Position numbers and translations under genes: made by a program. DNA of 13,655 nt, from contig NW_003145294.1 in assembly GCF_000003605.2 (NCBI RefSeq), forward strand, positions 46,016-59,670, written 5' to 3'. The notes under the pieces are model-generated. The model searched no databases, was not told where the DNA came from, and saw only the letters and a program-made list of their open reading frames with translations. This DNA comes from Saccoglossus kowalevskii (Eukaryota > Hemichordata > Enteropneusta > Harrimaniidae). Shown here piece after piece: positions 1 through 9,411 of the stretch; position 1 is the stretch's first letter; each line of letters starts with the position of its first letter.

Positions 1-300
1 AGACCCAATTAGATTTTGGTAAATATTTATACTTATTAATCACCTAATTAAAATAATTAACACTGATATCTCAATTACTGATCATCACATTTGAATAAAA
101 TTTGGTACATAAATGCTCTAGAACAATAGACAGACCCGATTAATTTTGGCTGAAATTTGTTCATATTAATTCCCTAATAATAAATCCATACTTTTTTTGT
201 TCTAATCACATTTCAATGAAACTTGGTACATAGATATTACATTACGCAGGCCTTATTAGTGTTACACTCAAATCTGTTCATATCAGTTACCTGATTTACA
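1..300. repeat. Degenerate tandem repeat, units of about 115-130 bp
   Basis: Three diverged units follow each other. The first starts AGACCCAATTAGATTTTGG at 1, the second AGACCCGATTAATTTTGG at about 133, and a partial third starts AGGCCTTATTAG at about 248. Units 1 and 2 also share a second block: ATCACATTTGAATAAAATTTGGTACATA-like in unit 1 and its counterpart at about 206-233 in unit 2. Each unit carries a 'TTCATATTAATTCCCTAA'-like core. The array may continue to the left of the window. No coding sense was recognised. It looks like an old satellite-like or transposon-internal repeat in an intron or 5' flank. Confidence 0.6.
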
Positions 301-2331
301 TTAATTAGTTTTCAGCTATTTCATCAATATTTCGAATTCAAGTACAAATAATTTTTAATGTGTCTTCAATACTCTCAGCACATGGGAGTTCTTTCTAAGC
401 TTTCTTTGATTTTCTTTCTGAACTAAAAAGTAGACCGCCTAAAAATTCATTACAATGTCACCCAGTGCCATTTTTCTCCAAAAAAATCACATTAACGAAC
501 TTTATTTTATTTTATTGGTAACGAAGGTACATTCTAAACGAAGTTTCAAATAAAAACGAACACAACTGCATTGTGTAGCAGCAAATGATCACGGTTGCGC
601 AATCCCGGTCATGCTGCATTTCACAATTGTTGATTATTACTCAGTAGTGATTCTAATAATGTACAAAAAATAAATTCGTGGAATTGTTATGAAATGCAAA
701 TAAAATTCAACTTAGTTTCAGCAAATGATTCTGGTCACATATAAACGCTTGATGCTGTCAGGTTCCCGCCATGTCTTGCATGAGTTGGCCTAATAGGTCA
801 AATTGATCAAAATGCTGGATGATGTAAATATTTTCAAATTACCATAGCTCATTTAAATTTGTTAATGTTATTGAACGCAACGCAATGCACCGAAGAAGAG
901 ATTTGCTGAAGTTTGCTGGATTTTTATAGGAAAACTGCATGATTTTTTTTTTCAAATCAAAAAATAGTTGTTTTCAAAAGATAAACTGAGCATTAGAAGA
1001 ATATTTTAACATTGTTTACAGTGATAACAGCTCATTGTCGAAACAAAGCTTACCTATTCATGCTAGTCACAATAAACATGCTCTTGAATAATTTTTAAGC
1101 GTCAAGAAAGATTGAAAGGTCCGAACAATTACGCCAAAATATTAGAAAAAACAACATTGAAAACTGCCAAAACGGCGATTTCTTGGTCCCATTTTATTAT
1201 TTTAAAAACCCAAACTGCTGTTAACTGCCTACGGCGAATTTACGACAGAATCCCGTATTTAAGTTGATTTGCATACAAAGCATTTTTGTTACTTTTCAAT
1301 TAATACAGTAGTCACACATTGAATATAATAAGGCAGTTCATATTTGTCTCAGTGAAGTATTAATTTTTGACAGACACCTGTACAAAATATATGGACAAAA
1401 GCCAGCTAAGATGTTTGATGAATCTAAACGCAGCACTTTTTTTTCTGAGATGAGGCATTTGTTTTTGTAAGATATTTACATTTATCAGGACATTCGGTAG
1501 ACTGCTTCCACACTGTAGTTTCTACCCCAAAACTTGTTTGTATTCAAAATTAAGACAATGCATACAGTGTATTCATATTGAAACAAACTATGATGAAGGG
1601 CATAATATTATATAACAAAGGGCAAGGTCACCAGAGTTCAACTATGTTTATTACTAGTTGTATATGTGTGTGAAGGCATCTTTTTATACTAGACAAACAA
1701 CCCTAGCTTTCTGATACATGGATAGAATTCATCCTGGGTAACTTCTGCATTTCACCATAAATGTAGAAATACCAGTAATTTATCTTTGACATTCATTGAC
1801 AAGCTATTTCAAAATGCATTGTTACATTGCCCATATCATCAAAGATGAAAAGGTATAATGGGGGAAAATGTCTGTTGACATCGTTGTTGTTGTCGCTTTT
1901 GTCATTGTTGTTAATAATTGTCAATGTGTACATGATAACTTGAGTAATTCTAATCCAAAAATTATCAAACTTGGTCACTTTATTCATCAGTATAAATTTT
2001 TCTAGAGTTGGAATGAAAGATGTTCTGTGTTAAAATATCATGCAAAAATTTTGAAAGTACAAATGTAGTAGTCCAAATCGGATGAAAAAATGTAGAACGT
2101 TTCTACTTGACTGATCACATTCAAAGGTCACTGGTCCCTGAGGGAATATGCAGTATGGTATGTGTTCAATATGGCAAATCATTTATCTTGTAATCAATAT
2201 CTTTGGTAACCTATCTCCCAAACTGTTTAAAGAGTAATTTGTAATACACATTTGCAAATATACCAATAAAATACATATTAAACTATTTATCACGGGAGTC
2301 GTCACCTGCGCATACCTCAGTTGGCCATAGC
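301..2331. other. AT-rich non-coding stretch, probable receptor intron or 5' flank
   Basis: No open frame here has a recognisable domain. Since the first receptor exon at 2956 enters in phase 2 in the middle of the leucine-rich-repeat domain, this stretch is most simply an intron of the receptor gene. I looked for 70-75 nt repeat exons with an L..L.L..N pattern between good splice sites and found none that convince. A weak 140-bp periodicity is visible: CAGCAAATGAT occurs at 579-589 and 719-729, with diverged similarity around both. A short GTT-rich run lies near 1880-1915. Confidence 0.5.
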
Positions 2332-2736
2332 ATGTCATTGTTTACAAACAAGCCTCTACCCATAATCCTTTGTGTTTTTAGCGTGTGTTGTTATTGTTGC
2401 TTGGGACTCAATTCCTGTGCATACGCCGTTGAAGACCCTCCCACTTTATCAGAAAATAGTTATGGTCAGTTAATCATTATAAGCACTCCTATGAATAACT
2501 ATTCAAGTACCAAGATTTTTTATCTGAAGCCAGTAGAAAGTTATGTCTATTTAGTTAAAAGTTATCAAAACAAAATGTTGCATCCATGTTTTGGTAGCAA
2601 AAATGCATGCAAAAATATGTATGCTGTCTTTGACATACAGTTCATGCAAAAATGGGATGGTTGTTTCCATTTTTTTGTTAAAATAAATAACTTAAATCAA
2701 AACTTTCATGAATTTGCTTCAGTTATTAGAACGTAA
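2332..2736 (+). CDS. Hypothetical 134-codon open frame, possible secreted protein or alternative terminal exon
   Basis: I do not recognise this protein. The frame starts MSLFTNKPLPIILCVFSVCC and ends at TAA (2734-2736). The first ~30 residues have a hydrophobic run rich in Cys and Val after a Lys, like a signal peptide, followed by a polar part with scattered Cys and no repeat. Its length is unusual for DNA this AT-rich. An acceptor-like TTTTTAG sits inside it at 2375-2381. Splicing there would leave one base before codon GTG, which is phase 2, the same phase as the receptor exon at 2956. It could therefore be an alternative last exon that ends the receptor after its repeats, a small independent gene, a decayed insert, or chance. 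Nothing in the sequence decides between these. Confidence 0.22.
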   Translation: MSLFTNKPLPIILCVFSVCCYCCLGLNSCAYAVEDPPTLSENSYGQLIIISTPMNNYSSTKIFYLKPVESYVYLVKSYQNKMLHPCFGSKNACKNMYAVFDIQFMQKWDGCFHFFVKINNLNQNFHEFASVIRT

Positions 2737-2955
2737 TTATAGAACTTTTATAATACTAATTTAAAACACACTTCAATAACATCAGACTTCTGGATGATTA
2801 TTTCTGTGAAGAAATAATACATAATTATGCAAGTGATGCATTCTTATTCTCAATATTGTCATCGTGTTTTGTTATTTGTTGAAAGTGTGTATTTTATAAT
2901 TTTATTCATCTCATTACAATAACAAATGCAATGATGCAATTTTATGCCTCTCCAG

Positions 2956-3203
2956 AAACTTATCAGAAAACAAGTTCCGTGTATTACCAACAGTTGGCCT
3001 CAAAAAACTTGTATTTTTGAAGACGCAAGGTACAGAGACTCTTCATGACTTTCCATCAGCCAAATCATTCCCCCAGATTACTCGTCTATACCTGGAGTAT
3101 GAATACCATTGCTGTGAGTTCCTGCAGATGGAGGAGGAGAGTGAAGACCCACTTTCTGCAATTACTGAAAGCTTTGAGTGGTTAAGTTCTCATGCAGAAA
3201 TAA
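2956..3203 (+). CDS. Lgr1: Receptor exon: last leucine-rich repeats and hinge cysteine box
   Basis: The acceptor is TGCCTCTCCAG ending at 2955. The exon's first base completes a codon begun upstream (phase 2), as is usual for repeat exons in this family. The protein runs NLSENKFRVLPTVGL, then KKLVFLKTQGTETL and ITRLYLEYEYHCCEF. This parallels the final repeats of FSHR/LHCGR/TSHR, where LP..GL and a Y..HCCAF box occupy the same places. After HCCEF comes an acidic stretch (MEEESED) without cysteine. The donor chosen is TAA|GTATGT at 3204, leaving one base (phase 1) that fits the next exon. A second donor, GAG|GTAGAT at 3240, has the same phase and would add 12 residues including an N-L-S sequon. 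The frame stays open past both donors to TGA at 3365-3367. Confidence 0.88.
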
Positions 3204-6117
3204 GTATGTGGGCTAATTTGAGCAGGTCTCTTTGGGGAGGTAGATCATTTCAATTGCGGCATGCACTATGTGTGGTGTATAAAATAAACAAGCATGCTTT
3301 GGCTATCCCAGTTCATATCTACTTTTTCTATGCTGATGAACTACTCTGTTCATTGTTCATATGTTGATTTGGTCATCATAATTCGCCTAGTACTGGTCTA
3401 CCTTCAAATATACATCATTTCCGAAATCCTGATTTGTCACCACGTAGGTACAGATATGAACTGGAATAATCTGAATGAATGCAATAAAGATTGTGATATT
3501 TGTGGTGCATTTCTGAATTGATCAGGTTAAATTGGCTCCTATTATATTATAACAATCCACCAACCATGTGATCACCATTCAACATCATCTGCAAATAAGC
3601 TTAGAAACATGTGTTTTGATTTGTTCATTTCACTTGAAATCCTAATAGTGAGTTTTGACAATGTAATTTTGTATATTACCATTTTCTTCGTTCAGACATT
3701 AAATTTTCAAATGATGTAACAGGTTCCATCCAATTCTGGTCAAATGTTTTTGCAAGAAAGTAAAGCAAGTTTCTTTTTTGTTAAAGAGTTGCTTTTTTCT
3801 TTTTAAAAAGTCCCTTAATTGAATGATGCTTTTATTCCAACTGCTGTGCAAATATGTAATGCACAATGTGTTTTTTCAGCATTTATGTAGTACAATTATG
3901 CTTTATATTACTTTTAGTAGTTGTTTTATCAGACTGGTATATTTACTATGCAGCCTTGCATTGCAATATGATTTCCATTACTGTAAATGAAGTTTGTGGC
4001 AATTGTGATTTGTACGTCATAGTTATGTGCCTATGCTGTAGTCAGTGATCTTGCTAGTTGTACTAAATGGCATCAGAATGAAGTGTGATAGATTTCTACA
4101 TACTTCATACTCATCTATCGTGTCAGTTTTATACAGACCCCAATGTTATAGTTTAGGCGAATTACTATTTTCACTGCTGATGTAATTCATTTGTGAGCCT
4201 TCACATCGTTTGTTTTAGATGGAAACCACATTTCAATTAATTTTGATTTAACTAGACCTTAATTATAGCTATAAACCTGAGTCACTTCAAATACAGTAAA
4301 ACACAAATACAATCAATCATATTTTGTGAGGCTCCAAGATGAAAACCTAAATATTTGGTGTTCATAAAAAAAAAATCATCAGCAGCTCTGAAAGTCAATC
4401 GCGTTGCAAGAGAATCATTATGGGTCTGTGTAGGATAGTACACTGTGTTCTGTATCAATATATGTGTACTAATAACTGTAATTGTGTGTCATCCATAACC
4501 AGCAGATAATGTATCATTGGAACACTTCACGGATATCTCTGATGTCATGAACATTGACTATAATTATAATATGGAAAATGACAATATAGAGTTGGACTCA
4601 GACTTTTATAATGATGATTTTACTATTGGCGACTTTGAAGATATATCTGCCTACAATAATAATCCTATTGAGTGCCTACCTTATCCTAGTAAGTATGTTA
4701 CCATGTACAATATATAGCCATTACTCAATATGGCCAATCCTAATGAACTCCCATTATTATACAGTTATTACTCAATATGGCCATTCCTTGTGACCTCCCA
4801 ATAATATACAATTATTACTCAATATGAATATGACAGATCAGTATTTTGATAAGTAGTTCTTATCTCATAAATTCATCTAGTGCTTTTCATGTTTTTTATG
4901 TGTAATCTTTTTTTTCTGTAGCTCCATTTACACCATGTGATGACTTATTTGGTTGGTGGGCTTTAAGATGTGGTGTCTGGGTTGTATTTTTGCTAGCTTT
5001 GTTTGGCAACGGTACTGTCATCTTTGTCATCGTGGTAAGCCGAACAAAAATGTGCGTGCCAAGATTTCTGATCTGTAACCTGGCTTGTGCTGACTTCTGC
5101 ATGGCAATCTACCTTGGGTTTTTAGCCATCATTGATGCATCCACTCTTGGTGACTTTAAAAAACATGCTGTGATCTGGCAGCACAGTTCAGGTTGTCAGA
5201 TTGCTGGTTTCCTGGCTGTTTTATCCAGTGAACTGTCTGTTTTCACTCTTGCTGTCATCACTATGGAGCGAAATTATGCCATCACCCATGCTATGCACCT
5301 TAATAAACGATTATCATTAAAGACGGCTAGTATTGTAATGGCAGGTGGGTGGCTGCTTTCACTCTTCTGTGCTACTCTTCCATTGGTTGGATTCAGCAGT
5401 TATACCAAGTTTGCTATTTGTCTACCTTTTGAGACTAGTCCTGCAAGATCGCTTGGCTTCGTGATGGGTATCATGACTCTCAATGCTCTTGCGTTTGTTA
5501 TCATTGTTGGTTGTTATTTGAAAATGTACTGTTCAATTCTTGGTTCGCAAGCCTGGAACTCCAATGACTCAAGAGTTGCGAAAAGAATGGCTTTGCTAGT
5601 ATTTACTGACTTTGCCTGTTGGGCACCCATAGCATTCTTCAGCATTACATCAATGTTTCACACGCCACTGATATCACTAGATGGAGCTAAAGTCTTGACC
5701 ATCTTTGTTCTCCCACTCAATTCATGTGCCAATCCCTTCCTATATGCTATTTTCACCAACCAGTTCAAGAAGGATTGTTCAATGATCTGTCGCCGACTTG
5801 AAGAGCGTTCTGTGCTCACCTCGAGAAGTGTTATAAAAATGAGCAATAGTCGAAACCAGTATTCATCAAGCGTCCAATCGTCAAGAAGACTATCTGTAAA
5901 TGACAAAAACCACCATTCGAATAGTAATGAATCCGTCCCTACCAATTGCAACTATCAGCAACTGGCAGTTAAACAGAACAATGATTACCAGTCTTCTCTT
6001 CCTTTTAAGGATGACAAAGACACATGTGAGAATCTTTTGGAGAGTATTAAGAGTTTTGGTGACATCCCCCTTGTTATGCAGAAAAACAACTGTCAAGAGT
6101 CTGATGGAGATTGTTGA
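2956..6117 (+). CDS. Lgr1: Type A LGR (glycoprotein-hormone-receptor-like GPCR), 3' part, three exons
   Basis: Spliced exons 2956-3203, 4506-4688 and 4922-6117 encode about 540 residues of a leucine-rich-repeat-containing receptor lacking its N-terminus. In order they give the last leucine-rich repeats, the HCCEF cysteine box, a hinge, a rhodopsin-like seven-transmembrane domain and a 116-residue tail. The type A (FSHR/LHCGR/TSHR) assignment rests on LP..GL..L before the HCC box, PFTPCDD before helix 1, VPRFLICNL at helix 2, SELSVFTL..IT.ER in helix 3, FTDF in helix 6 and LNSCANPFLYAIFT in helix 7. Type B (LGR4/5/6) and type C (relaxin-type) receptors differ at these places. In animals that have been studied, this class is at the plasma membrane, couples mainly through Gs to cAMP, and in invertebrates is linked to the GPA2/GPB5 (thyrostimulin-type) hormone. 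Ligand and coupling here are inferred from family. The upstream exons are missing from the window. Confidence 0.93.
3204..4505 (+). other. Phase-1 intron between repeat exon and hinge exon
   Basis: About 1.3 kb and AT-rich, with GT at 3204-3205 and AG at 4504-4505 (or 4501-4502). I see no further exon with family similarity inside it. Retaining its first part would extend the repeat-domain frame to a stop at 3365-3367. Small open frames here (for example 3866-4048, hydrophobic and low complexity) show no domain. Confidence 0.8.
4500..4508 (+). promoter_or_regulatory. Tandem CAGCAG (NAGNAG) splice acceptor of the hinge exon
   Basis: AG occurs at 4501-4502 and again at 4504-4505. Both choices keep the reading frame, because the upstream exon leaves a single A. 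Using the first acceptor gives ACA GAT AAT (Thr-Asp-Asn). Using the second gives AAT AAT (Asn-Asn). The products differ by one residue, and both keep the N-V-S glycosylation sequon just downstream. Confidence 0.6.
4506..4688 (+). CDS. Lgr1: Receptor exon: acidic tyrosine-rich hinge, symmetric phase 1-1
   Basis: This 183-nt exon (61 codons' worth) starts and ends in phase 1. It begins NVSLEHFTD, which carries an N-glycosylation sequon. It continues through a strongly acidic segment with several tyrosines (IDYNYNMEND, SDFYNDD, ISAY) and ends IECLPYP. The single Cys (4673-4675) with its Pro corresponds to the C-x-P just before the membrane domain in FSHR/TSHR hinges. The donor is CCTA|GTAAGTATG at 4689, a strong match to consensus. 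In vertebrate relatives this part of the hinge holds a sulphated tyrosine used in hormone binding; whether any tyrosine here is sulphated is inference. Skipping the exon would leave the rest in frame. Confidence 0.88.
4703..4828. repeat. 47-bp tandem repeat, about 2.6 copies, inside an intron
   Basis: TTACTCAATATG begins at 4721, 4768 and 4815, a constant spacing of 47 bp. Between them the units also share CC(A/C)AT...CTCCCA...ATAATATACA-like sequence. The array starts about 15 nt after the hinge-exon donor and occupies roughly half of the 233-bp intron before the membrane exon. No function is evident. Confidence 0.8.
4922..6117 (+). CDS. Lgr1: Receptor exon: seven-transmembrane domain and cytoplasmic tail
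   Basis: The acceptor is a long T-run ending CTGTAG at 4921. The two leading bases join A from the hinge exon to make Thr, giving TPFTPCDDLFGWW. The whole seven-helix domain is in one exon, as in vertebrate glycoprotein hormone receptors. Landmarks are: GN of helix 1 (Asn 5008-5010); NLACADF of helix 2 (Asp 5092-5094); ECL1 with DASTLGDFKKHAVIWQ; the helix 3 Cys (5194-5196) and its ECL2 partner Cys (5419-5421); ERN (5266-5274) at the inner end of helix 3; GGWLLS in helix 4; FTDFACWAP in helix 6 (Asp 5608-5610); NPFLY (5731-5745) in helix 7. The tail is about 116 residues, with Cys at 5776 and 5788 as likely palmitoylation sites, many Ser/Asn and an RRLS protein-kinase-A-type site (5884-5895). 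It ends at TGA. Confidence 0.96.
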
Positions 6118-6425
6118 TCACAAATTTTTTTATTAAAAAGTTATTGAGATTGAAAGAATGCTAAGTTAATCTTTAGATATTGCTGTAGCCAGTGTGTACA
6201 GGCGGGTATCTTCCATTTTTGAGAAAAAAAATTACCGAAACCATGGTAATATTAACAAGGTAAAAAACTTTTGTTCTGTTAACAGACATTTGACCTTGAT
6301 ATTTTGTTTTACTAGATTTTATTTATTTTGTTTTATGCAGTTTTGATACTGAAATCAGTTTATGCTGGTATCAAATTCTTTATTTAATTCGTTAATTAAT
6401 TACAATGTAAATATAATAAAATAAA
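6118..6425 (+). terminator. Probable receptor 3' UTR with candidate poly(A) signals
   Basis: The stretch after the stop is AT-rich. Overlapping AATAAA hexamers at 6415-6420 and 6420-6425 lie about 300 nt downstream and are followed by a T-run, which makes them the first good cleavage signal. Later AATAAA copies (for example 9265-9270) mean a longer UTR cannot be excluded. Confidence 0.45.
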
Positions 6426-9300
6426 TTTTTTTGAAAAAGAGAAAAATATTGTCAGATTGCTTAGGATATTTTGAAATGCCTCCAGTAAGAAGGAACCACA
6501 AATGACTCCCTTGAATTGTATCTTCTATAAAATACTTTTTGAGTGTAACTAAACCATAGAGTACTACGATGAATCTGTATGAAGTATGTATATATTAATT
6601 TTGAAAGGCATCAAATTTATTTGTTTTTGTTTCCAAGATATGTGGAAGTTTTTTATATACAGCCAGTATAACTATAACAAAAATCTAATGCACATAGCAC
6701 TACAGCAGATGTTTATTTGAAACTCACTTTAGAAATTAAGGAAAAACATATTAGTTATTTATCAATAAGAATGAGTGTTTAATCTTTAATCTTTACTGTA
6801 TATTTCTGCCAGTAACTAAATCATGTCTGTGTCATCTTATATTCTATACCCAAAAGTATAGTGTCACTAACTTATTTGTAATTAGATGTTTGTGCATTTC
6901 TTCTGTTCATTGCTTTTTCTCTACCAAACTCTGGTTAACTTCCGTGATGAATATTTTAATATAATGGCAATATTTTGTTTTATTACCTGGTTAGTAAAAT
7001 TTTAGCTGGTGATTCAGGGCTAAGACAATAATTTACTAATTATGAATGAAAAACAGTTTAAATGTCATCCTGGTAAATTACACAGCTGGACAGAAATTTA
7101 GTATACTGCCAAAATTTAGTATACTTGATCAAAAACTAGTACTTGTGTGGGTCAATCACAGTCGATTGTCCATGTAGTATAGTTATGTGTATCCTTGCCC
7201 CATTGTTGATTGAGTGGAAGGTATATGTGGCAAAAATGGCTTTGTCATTGTTTCATAAACTAGTTGCTTGTCATTTCAATATAACTCAAACAATTTGACA
7301 TAATATCAGCCAATTTAGTTTTTGTACTCAATGCTTGTATATTTTTTTAGTCTTGTGGTTATGATGACAAAAAAAAAAATTTTCAGATTATCTTCAAGCA
7401 CTCCTGTCAATCACTTAAAATCTGAATCAGGTTCCAGTGATAAGCATGTACACTTTTTAAACATACATACAAATTAAAATTTGGCTTAACATTAAATGAA
7501 ATTAACAAGGCATTTACATTTATTTGATGGTTAGTCTACCAGTATACTGTCTAAGTTCTGTTACTTTGATAGTGCAGTTACCTGTTGTATTTTCATTATA
7601 TACTATTAATTATTTTCCCACCAATTTTTGCTTATAGTATTTTATATTAATTAATACAGTTCTTGTAATATTGCACTATCACAATGTTATTACTTTTGCC
7701 AAGTATGTACCGGTCTATTTCTCATAAGAATTTTTTGGTACTCTTCCCACCCAAATGTGCATAGAAATATTATTGGGACACTTTGATATAATTCAAATTA
7801 TATTATATGAGTAACCTGCAGATTATCACAGTTGTAATATACTGATGGACCCGCAGAATAATTAATTTTCAAATTGTAAATAGTTACTGGTGATCTTGTA
7901 TTCAGAACTTCTCATTTAAACTACATGTACCACGTTTTAAGAGTGGGTTTACCAAACCGATTTCAAATTTGAAACCTCATCAAATTATACACACAATACA
8001 TGCGTAGTTAAAATAGTTTTGCTATGCGTATTCTTCATTAATTTACAAGTATATTTTGAATGCTTGATATATTTGAAATGTGTAGTATTTACATCCAGCC
8101 AAAACTGTCCAATGTTGTATGTGGAGTGTGTATATTTGTATGACTTATTGTATAATGCAGCAGTCACTACACAAGTCTTTCAGGCTGGTATCTCATGTGG
8201 TATTAGCATAATCCAAGGTACATATTTGTTTCTTTTCCTGAATGGTTTGTATGTGGCAATTCACCAAGTGGTCCGCTAATTGCTTGGTATGACTGGTTTA
8301 TGAAATACGCTTTTTTAAACTGCATGTCTTCATCTGAAAATTGAGACTTGGTGAGAAATGTTTGCAACTGTCGTCAAATAAGGAACATGCTCATGTGCTA
8401 AGGAAAGGCCTCTACCAACAATGAATACTGTAAAAGATGTTGAACTAGCTAGATGTAATTTTAGTGAATTTGACTCAAACAGAATCTTAACTTTCCTATA
8501 CTGTCAATTGTTTTAAATTAGAAACATCTTGAATTAGTAAAATTAGAGATTAGATAATTTCAATAAATTACAAGTAAAAAACCTAAAATGTATTGAGGCA
8601 GTTTGAGCCAAATTAAAATTTTGCACAACTGAGCATGCTACTGCACACGTACACAATTCATTATGGGGAAAAATCATCCATTCTATAAAATGGGAAAAAC
8701 AATTATCACCCTGGAAATTCAACAAATCATGTTGATGTTTTCCATTAGGATTCATATGAATATAATTTTTTATAAAATTACCTCTTGCCAAGCAAAATTG
8801 AGATATGATGAAAGTCTCAATATAGAAGCCGGTGATGCCAGTTCATGTTTTCCATGACATTTTGGAAACATTGTTTAGTGATCCCAATTTTTTTTTTCAT
8901 TTCCGGTATCCTTCAAAAGTGTGACGAACATGACATGTGTTCAATCTGGCTCAAACCTCCTTAATTGCATTTTAAAATACTGCTTCCCTTTTCACTACTT
9001 CAACCTATGGCGAGCATAGTGGCAATGACAGTAAGAGAGCAAAGTGGAAGAGTGTAGCTTCATAGCAATACAAGAAACAAAACAATAATTGGGTATGTAT
9101 CATAGACCAATCTTGTATGTATTTGTAATATAAATTCACTATCACTTTCAATCTTACTACTGTTCTCATGAATGATATTGTTTATGTAAATGTTGATACA
9201 CTTGTAGTAGTAATTAATTTACTTGTAGGGAAATGTATAGCAATTTCTCTGACATGAGATTATCAATAAAATCGAAACAGAAATCATACTCTCATCACAA
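6426..9300. other. AT-rich non-coding DNA, no gene seen
   Basis: Open frames are short and low in complexity, with no recognisable domain and no paired splice sites. CpG is very rare: by hand count about six in the 1.5 kb after the receptor stop. Minor items are a direct repeat of AATTTAGTATACT near 7096 and 7113 and an inverted repeat at 7567-7681. Confidence 0.6.
7567..7681. repeat. Inverted repeat, 10-bp arms, 115-bp span
   Basis: TGATAGTGCA (7567-7576) is matched by its complement TGCACTATCA (7672-7681). A second, inner pair (ATACTAT near 7601, ATAGTAT near 7635) could extend a fold. It might be a decayed foldback element. No target duplication was seen, and short AT-rich pairs are expected by chance, so this is weak. 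Confidence 0.3.
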
Positions 9301-9411
9301 AGGCATTCCCTTTATCGTTATAAATATTTATATATTTCATGATTCAAACTGAAACTAGTGGTTTCTATTGGCCGACTTAATAAAATATTTATAGAGATGT
9401 AGGGAATGCCT
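9301..9411. repeat. Imperfect foldback of about 111 bp with a central hairpin
   Basis: The left arm AGGCATTCCCT (9301-9311) and TATAAATATTTA (9319-9330) pairs with the right arm TAAATATTTATA-like sequence (9381-9393) and AGGGAATGCCT (9401-9411). The two arms are separated internally by 7-nt segments of equal length that pair only partly. In the centre, GAAAC-TAGTG-GTTTC (9351-9365) forms its own small stem. The pairing can extend outward by CAA/TTG at 9298-9300 and 9413-9415. No clear target-site duplication flanks it. It may be a small foldback MITE or the DNA of a structured RNA. Confidence 0.6.

Noticed and set aside
1793-1987. Minus-strand Asn/Asp-rich 64-codon frame
   Set aside because: Produced by a GTT-type simple repeat; no start context or homology.
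2088-2160. Possible leucine-rich-repeat exon (reads ...SLVPEGICSM before a GTATGT donor)
   Set aside because: No usable acceptor with a pyrimidine tract precedes it and the repeat pattern is poor.
4896-5102. Minus-strand 68-codon frame
   Set aside because: Antisense to helices 1-2 of the receptor, with no domain of its own.
5658-6136. Open frames on both strands within the receptor's helix 7 and tail
   Set aside because: They overlap the well-supported receptor coding frame and show no domain.
8019-8279. 86-codon hydrophobic frame
   Set aside because: No ATG at its start, AT-rich composition explains the hydrophobicity, and a similar frame exists on the other strand.
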